This document shows positions 44,473 through 52,591 of a DNA stretch of 64,000 nt, one piece after another. The position numbers were made by a program, and so were the translations under genes. Each line of letters starts with the position of its first letter. Position 1 is the first letter of the stretch. The stretch lies in the NCBI GenBank assembly GCA_019753175.1, contig JAIELK010000003.1, positions 1-64,000 on the forward strand, written 5' to 3'. The notes under the pieces are model-generated. The model saw only the letters and a program-made list of their open reading frames with translations. It had not been told where the DNA came from and did not search any database. Source of the stretch: Hyphomonadaceae bacterium. Its GTDB lineage: Bacteria; Pseudomonadota; Alphaproteobacteria; Caulobacterales; Aquidulcibacteraceae.

Positions 44473-44996
44473 GTTTCCCCGCGCAGCCGCGCGCTCATCG
44501 CCGCCTGTCCGCCGCGCGCGTCGAGCCAGATGCCGAAGAAGTGGCGGCGGAAGTTCGGCCACTCGACCGTGCAGCTGCGCGCGCCGTTGACGTAGAAGCG
44601 CGCGGCGTCGGCGCTCGTGCTCACGCCGGTGATTCGGTCATCGCGCTGAACGTTCGGGAAGCAGCGCTCGAGTTGCGCCCGCAGCGGCGCAAGCGTCTGC
44701 GCCGAACCGGCGCCGCGCTGGCTCATTTCGACGATGCTGCGGTTGATGATAAGCGATTGCCGCGCCGAGTGCTGGTAGGTCAGCGTGAGCGCGAACGGCT
44801 GCTGCCAGGAGAAGTCGCCGCCGGCGGCGAAGAGTTCGGCCTGGAACAGGGTGATGCCGAGGAAGCGATAAGGCGCCTGGCCCACGGTCTGCGCGTTCGG
44901 GATCGCAGCGCCGACTTCGGCCGGGTTCGCTGCGGCTGGCGCGGCGGCGGCCAGCGCCAGCGCAAGAGCAGCAAAGGCGGAGCGGAATTGGCGCAT
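44469..44996 (-). CDS. Chalcone isomerase-like exported protein
   Basis: 175 residues from ATG 44996; the very long ORF in the track reads through antisense. Signal peptide MRQFRSAFAALALALAAAAPAAA. The mature domain, AEVGAAIPNAQTVGQAPYRFLGITLFQAELFAAGGDFSWQQPFALTLTYQHSARQSLIINRSIVEMSQRG, is the bacterial chalcone-isomerase-like fold (G-x-x-x-x-x-x-L-G-x-x-x-Y/F-x-A), a non-enzymatic lipid-binding-type family. It overlaps the convergent oxidase gene by 4 bp. Confidence 0.82.
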   Translation of the reverse strand: MRQFRSAFAALALALAAAAPAAANPAEVGAAIPNAQTVGQAPYRFLGITLFQAELFAAGGDFSWQQPFALTLTYQHSARQSLIINRSIVEMSQRGAGSAQTLAPLRAQLERCFPNVQRDDRITGVSTSADAARFYVNGARSCTVEWPNFRRHFFGIWLDARGGQAAMSARLRGET

Positions 44997-45098
44997 GGGT
45001 CGAGCTCCCGGTTGGTCGACACTGTCAATGGTGCGATACGGCCAGACTGCGCCAGCGGATCGATTGCGCCCCGCCGCGATGCAGGCACAATGCGCGCC

Positions 45099-46241
45099 AT
45101 GATCCCAAGCGATATCGATCTCCATCGGCCGCTGATCGACCGGCAGGGCTCGCGCCGGGCGCTGAACACGCCGGTGCTGGTTATCGACCGCGTCGCGCTT
45201 GAACGCAACATCGCCACGATGGCGGGCTTTGCGCGGTCGGCCGGGGTGGCGCTGCGGCCGCACGCCAAGACCCACAAGAGCGCTGAGATCGCCCGCTTGC
45301 AGATCGCGGCCGGCGCGGTGGGCGTGTGTTGTGCTAAATTGGGCGAGGCCGAGGCGCTGGCGGCGGCAGGAATCGACGGCATCCTCATCACCTCGCCGGT
45401 GGTGACGCCGCAGGCGATCGCGCGCCTCGTGGCGCTGCATGCGCGCATGGGCGACCTCAGCGTGGTTGCGGACAATCCCGACAACGTGGACGCGCTCGCC
45501 GCCGCGGCGCGTGGGGCGGCGCGCCCGCTCGCTGTACTCGTCGACGTCGATCCGGGCATCCGCCGCACCGGCGTTGCGTCGCCGCAAGCGGCGGCAGCGC
45601 TGGCGCTGCGCATCGCGGCGTCGGACGCGCTCAGGTTCGGGGGCGTTCAATTCTACTGCGGCGCGCAGCAGCACATTGCCGGTTTCGCCGAGAGGCGCGC
45701 GGCGATCGCCGAGCGCACGGAGTATTTGAGCGGGGTCGTCGGTGCGCTGACGGAGGCCGGGCTGGCGCCGCCGCTCGTCACCGGCGGGGGCACCGGCACG
45801 CACCGCATCGATGTTGAACTGGGCGTGCTGACGGAGCTGCAGGTCGGCTCTTATGTGTTCATGGATCGTCAGTACCATGACTGCGAACTCGCGGACGGGG
45901 CGGACCAGCCTTACGAAACGTCGCTGTTCATCGATGCGCATGTCATCAGCGCCAATGCGCCCGGCATGGGCACCATCGACGCAGGCTACAAAGCCATGGC
46001 CACCGATGGCGGTACACCCACGATCGCCGCTGGCGCGCCTGAGGGCGCGGCGTTTTTCTTCATGGGCGACGAGCATGGCGCTGTGCTGGCGGCGGGTCAT
46101 GCGTTTCGGATCGGCGACCGCGTCACGCTCACCGCGCCGCACTGCGACCCCACTGTCAATCTCTACGACGCCTATCATGTCGTGCGCGGCGAAACCTTGA
46201 TCGACATCTGGCCTGTTACCGCGCGCGGGCGCTCGCGCTGA
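45099..46241 (+). CDS. DSD1-family PLP enzyme (D-threonine aldolase-like)
   Basis: 380 residues from ATG 45099. An alanine-racemase-type barrel binds PLP at LRPHAKTHKSAEIARLQ (Lys of H-x-K-T-H-K). The remaining blocks GVCCAKLGEAEALAAAGIDGILITSPVV, LVDVDPGIRRTGV, GVQFYCGAQQHI, VTGGGTGTHRIDV, ELQVGSYVFMDRQYHDC and the C-terminal D-ser_dehydrat domain with GDEHGAVL...HCDPTVNLYDAYHVVRG (His-x-Cys zinc site) are those of D-threonine aldolase / D-serine dehydratase-like enzymes. The preference is not determinable. Confidence 0.92.
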   Translation: MIPSDIDLHRPLIDRQGSRRALNTPVLVIDRVALERNIATMAGFARSAGVALRPHAKTHKSAEIARLQIAAGAVGVCCAKLGEAEALAAAGIDGILITSPVVTPQAIARLVALHARMGDLSVVADNPDNVDALAAAARGAARPLAVLVDVDPGIRRTGVASPQAAAALALRIAASDALRFGGVQFYCGAQQHIAGFAERRAAIAERTEYLSGVVGALTEAGLAPPLVTGGGTGTHRIDVELGVLTELQVGSYVFMDRQYHDCELADGADQPYETSLFIDAHVISANAPGMGTIDAGYKAMATDGGTPTIAAGAPEGAAFFFMGDEHGAVLAAGHAFRIGDRVTLTAPHCDPTVNLYDAYHVVRGETLIDIWPVTARGRSR

Positions 46242-46344
46242 TTCTCCGGCTTGCGAGGGCTGTACGCTGCGCTGGCTCAATTGGGGCTAGCGGCAGGCGC
46301 CTCCGGCGTGTAGAGGCCAGCGCCCGTCACTCTCTGGAATCGCC

Positions 46345-47268
46345 TTGAACGCCATCCTTTCAATAACCGACGTCTCCAAGACGTACGCTTCGGGCGTGCA
46401 GGCGCTGAAGCCGACCAGCCTCGAGATCAGCAGGGGCGAGATTTTCGCCCTGCTCGGCCCAAACGGGGCGGGCAAGACCACGCTGATTTCCATCATTTGC
46501 GGCATCGTCAAGCCTTCAAGCGGGACGATCGTCGCGGACGGGCACGACATCATCCGTGACTACAAGCGCGCGCGAAAGAAAATCGGCCTCGTCCCACAAG
46601 AACTGCACACCGACGCCTTCGAACGCGTAATCGACACCGTGCGGTTTTCGCGCGGCCTCTTTGGCATGCCCCCTAACGAGGCGCACTTGGAGAAGGTGCT
46701 GCGCGAGCTTTCGCTGTGGGACAAGCGCACGGCCAAAATCATGGAGCTGTCCGGCGGCATGAAGCGCCGGGTGATGATCGCCAAGGCGTTGGCTCACGAA
46801 CCGATCATCCTGTTCCTCGATGAGCCGACCGCCGGCGTCGATGTGGAGCTGCGCCAAGACATGTGGGCGATGGTGCGCCGCCTGCGTGAGCAAGGCGTCA
46901 CCATCATCTTGACCACCCACTACATCGAGGAAGCCGAGGAGATGGCTGACCGGGTGGGCGTCATCAACAAGGGCGAGCTGATCCTCGTCGAAGAGAAACG
47001 CGCGCTGATGCGCAAGATGGGCAAGAAGCAGTTGACCTTGGACCTCCCGGCCCCGCTTGCGGCGGTGCCAGAGGGGCTGAGCCGCTACAACCTCCGACTC
47101 GCCTCCGATGGACGTCAGCTCATCTACAGCTTCGACGCCAACGCCGAGCAATCCGGCATTGCGCCGCTGCTGCGCCAGCTCGACGAGGCAGGCATCGAAT
47201 TCAAAGACCTGCACACGGAGCAAAGCTCGCTGGAGGACATTTTTGTGAGTTTGGTGCGGGGCGCTTAG
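46345..47268 (+). CDS. ABC-2 exporter ATP-binding protein (YadG-like)
   Basis: 307 residues with a TTG start. Walker [14 protein letters not shown], signature [17 protein letters not shown], Walker [23 protein letters not shown] and switch His [13 protein letters not shown] are all present. The C-terminal ~75 residues ([26 protein letters not shown]...) are the usual DUF4162-like extension. The matching permease is at 47900; a HigBA toxin-antitoxin pair has come between them. The YadG/YadH type is often annotated as drug or polysaccharide export; the substrate is unknown. Confidence 0.95.
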   Translation: MNAILSITDVSKTYASGVQALKPTSLEISRGEIFALLGPNGAGKTTLISIICGIVKPSSGTIVADGHDIIRDYKRARKKIGLVPQELHTDAFERVIDTVRFSRGLFGMPPNEAHLEKVLRELSLWDKRTAKIMELSGGMKRRVMIAKALAHEPIILFLDEPTAGVDVELRQDMWAMVRRLREQGVTIILTTHYIEEAEEMADRVGVINKGELILVEEKRALMRKMGKKQLTLDLPAPLAAVPEGLSRYNLRLASDGRQLIYSFDANAEQSGIAPLLRQLDEAGIEFKDLHTEQSSLEDIFVSLVRGA

Positions 47269-47287
47269 CGCTCTCCTGCTTGACGTG

Positions 47288-47302
47288 TAACGAGAGACGT
47301 TA
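47288..47302. promoter_or_regulatory. Inverted repeat ahead of higBA, putative operator
   Basis: TAACG-agaga-CGTTA (47288-47302) ends 1 bp before the ATG of the HigB-like toxin. HigA-type antitoxins repress their own operon by binding such short inverted repeats. The position fits; the arms are only 5 bp. Confidence 0.45.
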
Positions 47303-47303
47303 T

Positions 47304-47588
47304 ATGCCCATCAAATCCCATAAGGATGCCGCCGTCGCGCGCTTTCATGCCAGCGGAGTAGCGCCGAGGCCGTGGCGCGCGATTGCAAAGGCGGCGTTGC
47401 GTAAGCTCGACATGCTTGACGCGGCCGTGGTGCTTGAAGACATGGCCAGCCCGCCGGGCAACCGGCTGGAGGCGCTCAAAGGCGATCGCAAAGGGCAGTA
47501 CAGCATCCGCATCAGTGATCAATTCCGCATCTGTTTTCGCTGGACCGATGACGGCGCAGAGGACGCGGAGATCGTCGATTATCATTAG
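47304..47588 (+). CDS. HigB-like (RelE-fold) toxin
   Basis: 94 residues from ATG 47304; the track start adds 8 codons. RelE/HigB superfamily, HigB-1 branch: ARKLDMLDAAVVLEDMASPPGNRLEALKGDRKGQYSIRISDQFRICFRWTDDGAEDAEIVDYH. The motif P-P-G-N-R-L-E-x-L-x-G-D-R, Q-Y-S-I-R-I-x-x-Q-x-R-I-C-F is diagnostic. It would cleave translated mRNA on the ribosome. It is followed 10 bp later by higA, the toxin-first order of this system. Confidence 0.92.
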   Translation: MPIKSHKDAAVARFHASGVAPRPWRAIAKAALRKLDMLDAAVVLEDMASPPGNRLEALKGDRKGQYSIRISDQFRICFRWTDDGAEDAEIVDYH

Positions 47589-47598
47589 GAGGCAGGAG

Positions 47599-47895
47599 AT
47601 GGCTCGCATCCGCACCCACCCTGGGGAGGTGTTGAAGCAGGAGTTCATGGCGCCGTTGGGGCTGTCGGCGAACAAGCTCGCGATAGAGCTGGGCGTCCCC
47701 GCCACCCGCATTGGCGACATCATCCGCAGTGAAAGCCCGCGTGCTGTCAGCGCCGATACGGCGTTGCGGCTGGCTCGCTATTTCGGCACGACTCCGGGCT
47801 TCTGGATGAATCTTCAAGCCGCGTTTGATTTGTCGAAGGCGGCGGCGGAAAAGGGCCGGGAGATTACGCAACGCGTCCGCCCCATGAAGCGCTAA
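47599..47895 (+). CDS. HigA-like antitoxin
   Basis: 98 residues from ATG 47599, with AGGAGG upstream. [74 protein letters not shown] is the characteristic HigA/VapI sequence (HTH of XRE type, N-x-x-A-x-x-L-G-V, F-W-x-N-L-Q). It neutralises the preceding HigB and represses the module. The stop is 4 bp before the start of the ABC permease gene. Confidence 0.95.
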   Translation: MARIRTHPGEVLKQEFMAPLGLSANKLAIELGVPATRIGDIIRSESPRAVSADTALRLARYFGTTPGFWMNLQAAFDLSKAAAEKGREITQRVRPMKR

Positions 47896-47899
47896 CACT

Positions 47900-48670
47900 G
47901 TGCCGGTGATGAACCTCTACGCTGTCCAAGCCATCTACCGTTTCGAAATGGCGCGCTGGTTTCGGACCATCGGCCAGAGCCTGCTCGCGCCGGTGATCTC
48001 GACCTCGCTCTATTTCGTGGTGTTCGGTTCGGCCATCGGCGATCAGATGCCGGCGATTGGCGGCGTGCCGTACGGCTGGTTCATCGTGCCGGGACTGGTC
48101 ATGCTGACGGTGCTGACCGAGAGCCTGATGAATGCGTCGTTCGGCATCTACATGCCGAAATGGGCAGGCACGATCTACGAGCTGCACTCCGCGCCAGTGT
48201 CGCCGCTTGAAGTGGTTGCAGGTTACGTGGGCGCGGCGGCGAGCAAATCGATAATCATCGGCGGCGTCATCCTGGCCACCGCGCGCGTGTTCGTGCCGTT
48301 CGAGATCGAGCATCCGTTGATGGCGATCCTGATGCTGGCGCTGACCGCTTTTTCGTTTTGTCTGTTCGGCTTCATCCTCGGCGTGCTGGCCAATAGCTGG
48401 GAGCAGTTGCAGATCGTGCCGCTCTTGATCATCACGCCGCTGACTTTTCTCGGCGGCACATTCTACTCGATCGACATGCTGCCCGAGCCGTGGCGTCAGC
48501 TCACGCTCTTCAATCCCATCGTCTATCTCGTCTCGGGCTTTCGGTGGAGTTTCTACGGCGAAGCGGATGTCAGTGTCGGCGTCAGCCTGCTCGCGATCAG
48601 CGCGTTTCTGGCCGTGTGCTTCGCCGCCGTCTATTGGATCTTCAAGACCGGTTATCGGCTGAAGACGTGA
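47900..48670 (+). CDS. ABC-2 exporter permease (YadH-like)
   Basis: 256 residues from GTG 47900 (ATG 47909 is an alternative). Six membrane helices with the ABC2_membrane layout: [155 protein letters not shown]. It is the partner of the ATPase encoded at 46345, displaced by the higBA insertion. Confidence 0.93.
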   Translation: MPVMNLYAVQAIYRFEMARWFRTIGQSLLAPVISTSLYFVVFGSAIGDQMPAIGGVPYGWFIVPGLVMLTVLTESLMNASFGIYMPKWAGTIYELHSAPVSPLEVVAGYVGAAASKSIIIGGVILATARVFVPFEIEHPLMAILMLALTAFSFCLFGFILGVLANSWEQLQIVPLLIITPLTFLGGTFYSIDMLPEPWRQLTLFNPIVYLVSGFRWSFYGEADVSVGVSLLAISAFLAVCFAAVYWIFKTGYRLKT

Positions 48671-48745
48671 GCTTCGCGCGACGTAGCGGTAACTAGCGGC
48701 GGTTTAGGCTCGCGGTGTAAGAGCGGCGCGGAACGGAGCAGCGCC

Positions 48746-49498
48746 ATGGCCCAAGAGCACATCATCGTCGATCGCCGAGACGGCGTGTTGGAGCTCCGCT
48801 TCAATCGGCCCGAGAAGAAGAACGCGATCACCAACGCCATGTACGGCGTGCTGGCGGACTCGATCTTCGCCGCGGCCAACGACCCCGGCCTACGGGCGAT
48901 CTTGTTCACGGCCAACGGAGATTTCTTCACCGCCGGCAACGACATCGCCGACTTCGCCGCAACCGCGGGCGGCACGGTCGACGGCCAGCCGCGCCATGTG
49001 GTGCGTTTTCTTGAGGCGTGCATCAGGGCCGAAAAGCCGCTGGTGGCGGCGGTGCAGGGCGCGGCCATCGGCGTCGGCGTGACCATGCTCTTCCACTGCG
49101 ACCTGGTCTATGTCGCCGAGAACGCCAAGCTGAGCACGCCGTTCATCGATCTGGGATTGGTGCCGGAAAACGCCTCAAGCCTCACCATAGCCGCCCGCAT
49201 CGGCCACGCCCGCGCCTTCGCGATGCTCGGGCTGGGCGAGCCGCTGCTCGGCCGTGACGCCGTCGCTTGTGGCGTCGCCAACGCGGCGGCGCCGGCGGGC
49301 GAGGTGGAAGCGCGCGCTCGCGCCGCCGCCCAGGCGTTGGCCGCCAAGCCTGCCGAGGCGCTGCGCCTGACCAAGAAGCTGATGCGCGATCCCGCGACGC
49401 TGATCGCGCGCATGCAGGAAGAGGGCGCAATCTTCGCCGAGCGTTTGCAGTCGGATGAAGCGCGCGCCGCCTTCGCGGCGTTCCTGACGCGGCGCTGA
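48746..49498 (+). CDS. Enoyl-CoA hydratase/isomerase family protein
   Basis: 250 residues of crotonase fold: IIVDRRDGVLELRFNRPEKKNAITNAMYGVLADSI, FTANGDFFTAGNDIADFAA (oxyanion-hole and CoA-pocket loop), VAAVQGAAIGVGVTMLFHCDLVYVAENAKLSTPFIDLGLVPENAS, where the Gly-rich motif supplies the second oxyanion NH and a Glu (PENAS) follows as in hydratase/isomerase members. It probably acts in fatty-acid degradation; the substrate is undetermined. Confidence 0.93.
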   Translation: MAQEHIIVDRRDGVLELRFNRPEKKNAITNAMYGVLADSIFAAANDPGLRAILFTANGDFFTAGNDIADFAATAGGTVDGQPRHVVRFLEACIRAEKPLVAAVQGAAIGVGVTMLFHCDLVYVAENAKLSTPFIDLGLVPENASSLTIAARIGHARAFAMLGLGEPLLGRDAVACGVANAAAPAGEVEARARAAAQALAAKPAEALRLTKKLMRDPATLIARMQEEGAIFAERLQSDEARAAFAAFLTRR

Positions 49499-49590
49499 GG
49501 TAGTGTTACCGACGTCACATCGCCTCGGTTAGGCTGCGGGTAGGGTCTGCTCATCGAAGCGATGGCGCTTCGAGACGAGGAGCCAAACCC

Positions 49591-49680
49591 ATGACCCGCA
49601 TGCTGAGCCTGATGATCGCGACCCTGACGCTGGCGCCGGTGGTGTACGCCACAGTGATGCAAGCCGCGCAGATCGTCTGA
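49591..49680 (+). CDS. Tandem hydrophobic micropeptide A (29 aa)
   Basis: ATG 49591 to TGA 49680 encodes MTRMLSLMIATLTLAPVVYA followed by TVMQAAQIV. A GAGG-type site (cgagacgaggag) lies 8-14 nt upstream. Its C-terminal half (A-P-V-x-x-A-T-x-x-Q-A-A-Q-I-V) is shared with the next ORF, so the pair is a tandem duplication under selection. It may be a membrane micropeptide or a signal-peptide-like secreted peptide. It is absent from the ORF track because of its length. Confidence 0.65.
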   Translation: MTRMLSLMIATLTLAPVVYATVMQAAQIV

Positions 49681-49712
49681 TCCGACCAACCCCGTTTTTC
49701 GAGAGCACTCCG

Positions 49713-49805
49713 ATGACCAAGTTCTACGCCCTGATCGCCGCCTGCGCCGTGTTCGCCCCGGTCGCGTTCGCCACCCTCTCCCAAGCCGCTCAGATCGTCG
49801 CCTAA
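49713..49805 (+). CDS. Tandem hydrophobic micropeptide B (30 aa)
   Basis: ATG 49713 to TAA 49805 encodes MTKFYALIAACAVFAPVAFA then TLSQAAQIVA. It is a paralogue of micropeptide A, 32 bp downstream, with the A-P-V-x-x-A-T-x-x-Q-A-A-Q-I-V end preserved despite many changes in the first half. A strong intrinsic terminator follows its stop, showing that the pair forms a dedicated transcript end. Confidence 0.65.
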   Translation: MTKFYALIAACAVFAPVAFATLSQAAQIVA

Positions 49806-49837
49806 GCTCCCAGCGACCAGATGCGGTTCATTGGCCA

Positions 49838-49872
49838 GGGCGCGGAGCAAACTCCGCGCCCTTCGCTTTTTT
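49838..49872 (+). terminator. Rho-independent terminator
   Basis: GGGCGCGGAG-CAAA-CTCCGCGCCC is a perfect 10-bp stem with a 4-nt loop, followed by ttcgctttttt. It ends the micropeptide transcript and lies 26 bp upstream of the histone-deacetylase-type gene. Confidence 0.9.
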
Positions 49873-49897
49873 GGCGTTCTACGCTAGCAGCGGCGCC

Positions 49898-50818
49898 ATG
49901 CTGTTGTTCACGCACGAGGCCATGCTTCGGCACCAAACGCCGCGCGGGCATCCGGAACATCCCGGCCGTTTGCAGGCTGTGCTCGACGCAATTGGCGACA
50001 TGGGGCTCAGCCGCCGCGAGGCGCCGCGCGCGAGCGCCGAAGCCATCGTGCGCGTCCACCCGATCGCATACCTGAGCGCCCTCGACGCCGCGTTCGCGGA
50101 TGCCGCGCACGACACGGTGCAACTCGACGCCGACACGAACGTCTCCGCCGGTTCGCGGGAGGCGTGCTATCGCGCCGCCGGCGCCTGCGTCGCCGCCGTG
50201 GACGCGGTGTTGAAGGGAGAGGACGACATGGCCTTTTGCGCCGTGCGTCCGCCCGGCCATCACGCCGAACCGCTGACGCCGATGGGCTTTTGCATCTTCA
50301 ACAACGTGGCGATAGCGGCGATGCACGCGCTCGATGGGCACGGCCTGCGGCGCGTGGCGGTGGTGGACTTCGACGTCCACCACGGCAATGGCACGCAGAC
50401 CATCGCCGAGCGCGAACCGCGGCTCCTCTTCATCTCCGCGCACCAGTCGCCAGCCTATCCTGGTACTGGCGCCGCCAGCGAGACCGGCCTGCATGGCAAC
50501 GTGCTAAACGCACCGCTGCGGCCGGGGACCGGATCGGTGGAGTGGCGCCGTACGGTCGAGACCGTGGTGCTTCCGGCGTTGGACGCCTTTGCTCCGAATC
50601 TGCTCCTGGTGTCGGCGGGGTTCGACGCCCACAAGGCCGATCCGCTCGCGCAATGGGAGCTTGAAACCGAGGATTTCGCCTGGATTGCACGCGAACTCCG
50701 CGCGCAAGCATTACGGCACTGCAAGGGTAAGCTTGTGTCGACTCTGGAGGGCGGATACGACTTGCCCGCGCTTGCGGGCTCGGTGAGGGCCTACTTGGGC
50801 GCACTCATGCGCAATTGA
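49898..50818 (+). CDS. Histone deacetylase-family amidohydrolase
   Basis: 306 residues from ATG 49898; the track start adds 9 codons that lie in the terminator. Class II-HDAC/acetylpolyamine amidohydrolase fold: HPEHPGRLQAVLDAI, CAVRPPGHHAEPLTPMGFCIFNNVAIAAMHAL (active-site His pair), RVAVVDFDVHHGNGTQTIAEREPRLLFISAHQSPAYPGTG (zinc Asp/His) and LLLVSAGFDAHKADPLAQWELETEDFAWIARELRAQA, STLEGGYDLPAL. It probably deacetylates a small acetylated metabolite or lysine. Confidence 0.95.
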   Translation: MLLFTHEAMLRHQTPRGHPEHPGRLQAVLDAIGDMGLSRREAPRASAEAIVRVHPIAYLSALDAAFADAAHDTVQLDADTNVSAGSREACYRAAGACVAAVDAVLKGEDDMAFCAVRPPGHHAEPLTPMGFCIFNNVAIAAMHALDGHGLRRVAVVDFDVHHGNGTQTIAEREPRLLFISAHQSPAYPGTGAASETGLHGNVLNAPLRPGTGSVEWRRTVETVVLPALDAFAPNLLLVSAGFDAHKADPLAQWELETEDFAWIARELRAQALRHCKGKLVSTLEGGYDLPALAGSVRAYLGALMRN

Positions 50819-50857
50819 GGGCCGCTCGCGGGGAGGGGCTGCCGGCGCGAGGGGCAG

Positions 50858-51478
50858 ATGACGACGACCATGGCGCCCAGTGAGACGCTAGATCGCCGTC
50901 CGGCCACGCGGATCGGCGCGATCGTGATCGCGCGACATGGCCGGCCGCATGTCGATCGCTCCGTGCGGATCGACCGCGCCGCCTATCGGCAATGGTGGGC
51001 CCACTATGACGCCAGCGGTCTGCATCCCGATGAGAAGCCTCCCGAGGAGCTGCTGAGGCAGGCTGAGCAAAGCGACATCATCTACGCCTCGACGCTGCAG
51101 CGCGCGATTCATACCGCGCAGATGCTGGCGGGAGGCCGCGAGATCGTCACCGACCCGGTTTTCATCGAAGCGCCATTACCGCCGCCCGCGCTCGCCGGCA
51201 AACGCTCGCCCAGTGCGTGGGGGGTGCTGGCGCGCGCGGCTTGGTGGTTCGGGCATCACGAAAACGGCGAGAGCCGGCGCCAGGCCGAAGTGCGCGCCCA
51301 GGCGGCGGTCGCGACGCTGACCGCCCAGGCGCTGCGCGGGCAGAACGTGCTGCTGTGCGCGCACGGCTGGTTCAATCGCATGATGCGCCCGGTGCTGCGC
51401 CGCCAGGGCTGGCGCGAAGTGGAGGACGGCGGAGACCGGTATTGGTCGTACCGGCGTTACGAGAAACGCACGAGCTGA
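50858..51478 (+). CDS. Histidine phosphatase-family protein
   Basis: 206 residues with the phosphoglycerate-mutase fold: IVIARHGRPHVDRS (catalytic R-H-G), IYASTLQRAIHTAQMLAGG (second Arg), NVLLCAHGWFNRMMRPVLRRQGW (second His). An insertion with WGVLARAAWWFGHHENGESRRQAEVRAQAA replaces the usual E-x-x-E-x-x segment. The substrate is unknown. Confidence 0.88.
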   Translation: MTTTMAPSETLDRRPATRIGAIVIARHGRPHVDRSVRIDRAAYRQWWAHYDASGLHPDEKPPEELLRQAEQSDIIYASTLQRAIHTAQMLAGGREIVTDPVFIEAPLPPPALAGKRSPSAWGVLARAAWWFGHHENGESRRQAEVRAQAAVATLTAQALRGQNVLLCAHGWFNRMMRPVLRRQGWREVEDGGDRYWSYRRYEKRTS

Positions 51479-51538
51479 CGCCGAATCCCCGCGCAATCGC
51501 TATTCCCTAACCGTCCGGGAGTTCATATTTTCATCGCC

Positions 51539-51781
51539 ATGAGCACCGAACCGCGCGACCCTGCCCAGCTCTCCTTCGAGGATTCCTTGGCGGAGCTTGA
51601 GAAAATCGTCGCCCACCTCGAGCGGGGCGATGTGCCGCTGGCGGACTCGATTCGCATTTACAAGCGCGGGGCGGCGCTGAAGGCGCGCTGCGAAAGCCAA
51701 TTAAAGGACGCCCAGCTCGAAGTTGACCAGATCGTGATGGGTCCAGACGGCCCGCGCACCGAGCCCGCGAAGCTCGGTTAA
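51539..51781 (+). CDS. xseB: Exodeoxyribonuclease VII small subunit
   Basis: 80 residues: SFEDSLAELEKIVAHLERGDVPLADSIRIYKRGAALKARCESQLKDAQLEVDQIV is the complete XseB signature (F-E-x-x-L-x-x-L-E-x-I-V-x-x-L-E-x-G-x-L-x-L). In relatives xseB, ispA and dxs form a cluster; here ispA begins ~2.1 kb and dxs ~4 kb downstream, separated by inserted genes. Confidence 0.97.
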   Translation: MSTEPRDPAQLSFEDSLAELEKIVAHLERGDVPLADSIRIYKRGAALKARCESQLKDAQLEVDQIVMGPDGPRTEPAKLG

Positions 51782-51804
51782 GAACGAAGGGATGTGAAAC
51801 GCCA

Positions 51805-52173
51805 ATGGCCGACGACCCGCAAAACAACGCCCGACTTCCCATCATCTCCTTCGAGGATTTCCTCAAGGTCGATATTCGGCTGGGCACCATCGTCGATGTG
51901 AAGGTGTTCGAGGAGGCCAAGAAAGCCGCCTACCAGCTCTGGATCGATTTCGGCGACCCGTTGGGCATCAAGAAATCGAGTGCACAGGTGGTGCAGAACT
52001 ACGACATTGGCGAATTGCTCGGCCGGCGCGTGGCCGCGGTGGTGAACTTCGAACCGAAGCAGATCGGCAAATTCATGAGCGAAGTGCTCTGCCTCGGCTT
52101 CCCCGACCGCAACGGCAATGTGGTGCTGCTCAACGTCGACCGGCCAGCGCTGACAGGCGGACGGCTGTACTGA
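51805..52173 (+). CDS. csaA: tRNA-binding (CsaA-like) protein
   Basis: 122 residues: ISFEDFLKVDIRLGTIVDVKVFEEAKKAAYQLWIDFGDPLGIKKSSAQVVQNYDIGELLGRRVAAVVNFEPKQIGKFMSEVLCLGFPDRNGNVVLLNVD is the CsaA/EMAP-II-type OB-fold. The family has chaperone-like and tRNA-binding activity. Its order after xseB is a local association. Confidence 0.95.
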   Translation: MADDPQNNARLPIISFEDFLKVDIRLGTIVDVKVFEEAKKAAYQLWIDFGDPLGIKKSSAQVVQNYDIGELLGRRVAAVVNFEPKQIGKFMSEVLCLGFPDRNGNVVLLNVDRPALTGGRLY

Positions 52174-52175
52174 CG

Positions 52176-52404
52176 TGACCAAGCTCGACCTTGTTCTCGC
52201 GCGCATCCGGAAATTGCCCCCCGGAGCAGCAAGAAGCGCTGGCGGTTGAGATCGCCTTCCGGCTCGATAGTGAAACGCAGGGGAGCGTTTTCACCGATGA
52301 AGAGTGGGCGAAGATCGAGTCGACAATGGATAGCTCCGGGGAAGATATCCCGCACGCGCAGGTCGTCAGCGAGATGCAACCCGGTTTCCTGGATGAAGCT
52401 TGTC
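52176..52404 (+). pseudogene. Antitoxin gene with frameshift (addiction-module type)
   Basis: GTG 52176 (partly shared with the csaA stop context) reads TKLDLVLARIRKLPP, then a run of six C shifts the frame to an early stop. Removing one C restores EQQEALAVEIAFRLDSETQGSVFTDEEWAKIESTMDSSGEDIPHAQVVSEM, a typical addiction-module antitoxin ending in HA-x-V-x-x-E-M. The shift lies in a homopolymer, so a sequencing error cannot be excluded, but the toxin after it is also broken. Confidence 0.7.
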
Positions 52405-52590
52405 TGGCGACCGCAGGCTCAGGCCGAGTTCGCGCCTCGGGCTCAACGCGCGTTCGGGCGCAGATTCTTCACTCGGTGAGCTTTCTGGCCGACTGGCCAG
52501 ATCTCGGCCGTAAAGCCAGGCGCGACTACCGCGAACTGGTCGTGCCCCACAGCCCTTACGTCGTGATCTACCGGCGAACGATCGCCGACC
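52393..52590 (+). pseudogene. RelE/ParE-type toxin gene, deleted and frameshifted
   Basis: ATG 52393 begins MKLVWRPQAQAEFA, the canonical start of a RelE/ParE-type toxin, but stops after 28 residues. The body continues in another frame as VRAQILHSVSFLADWPDLGRKARRDYRELVVPHSPYVVIYRR, with the middle (~20 residues) missing and the original C-terminus lost at the junction with the convergent TIR gene. It is therefore inactive. The antitoxin partner lies just upstream and is also damaged. Confidence 0.75.
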
Positions 52591-52591
52591 C

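Noticed and set aside
44469-46280. 603-aa minus-strand ORF covering the DSD1 gene
   Set aside because: Only its last 175 codons (signal peptide onward at 44996) match a real protein; the rest is antisense to the DSD1-like gene.
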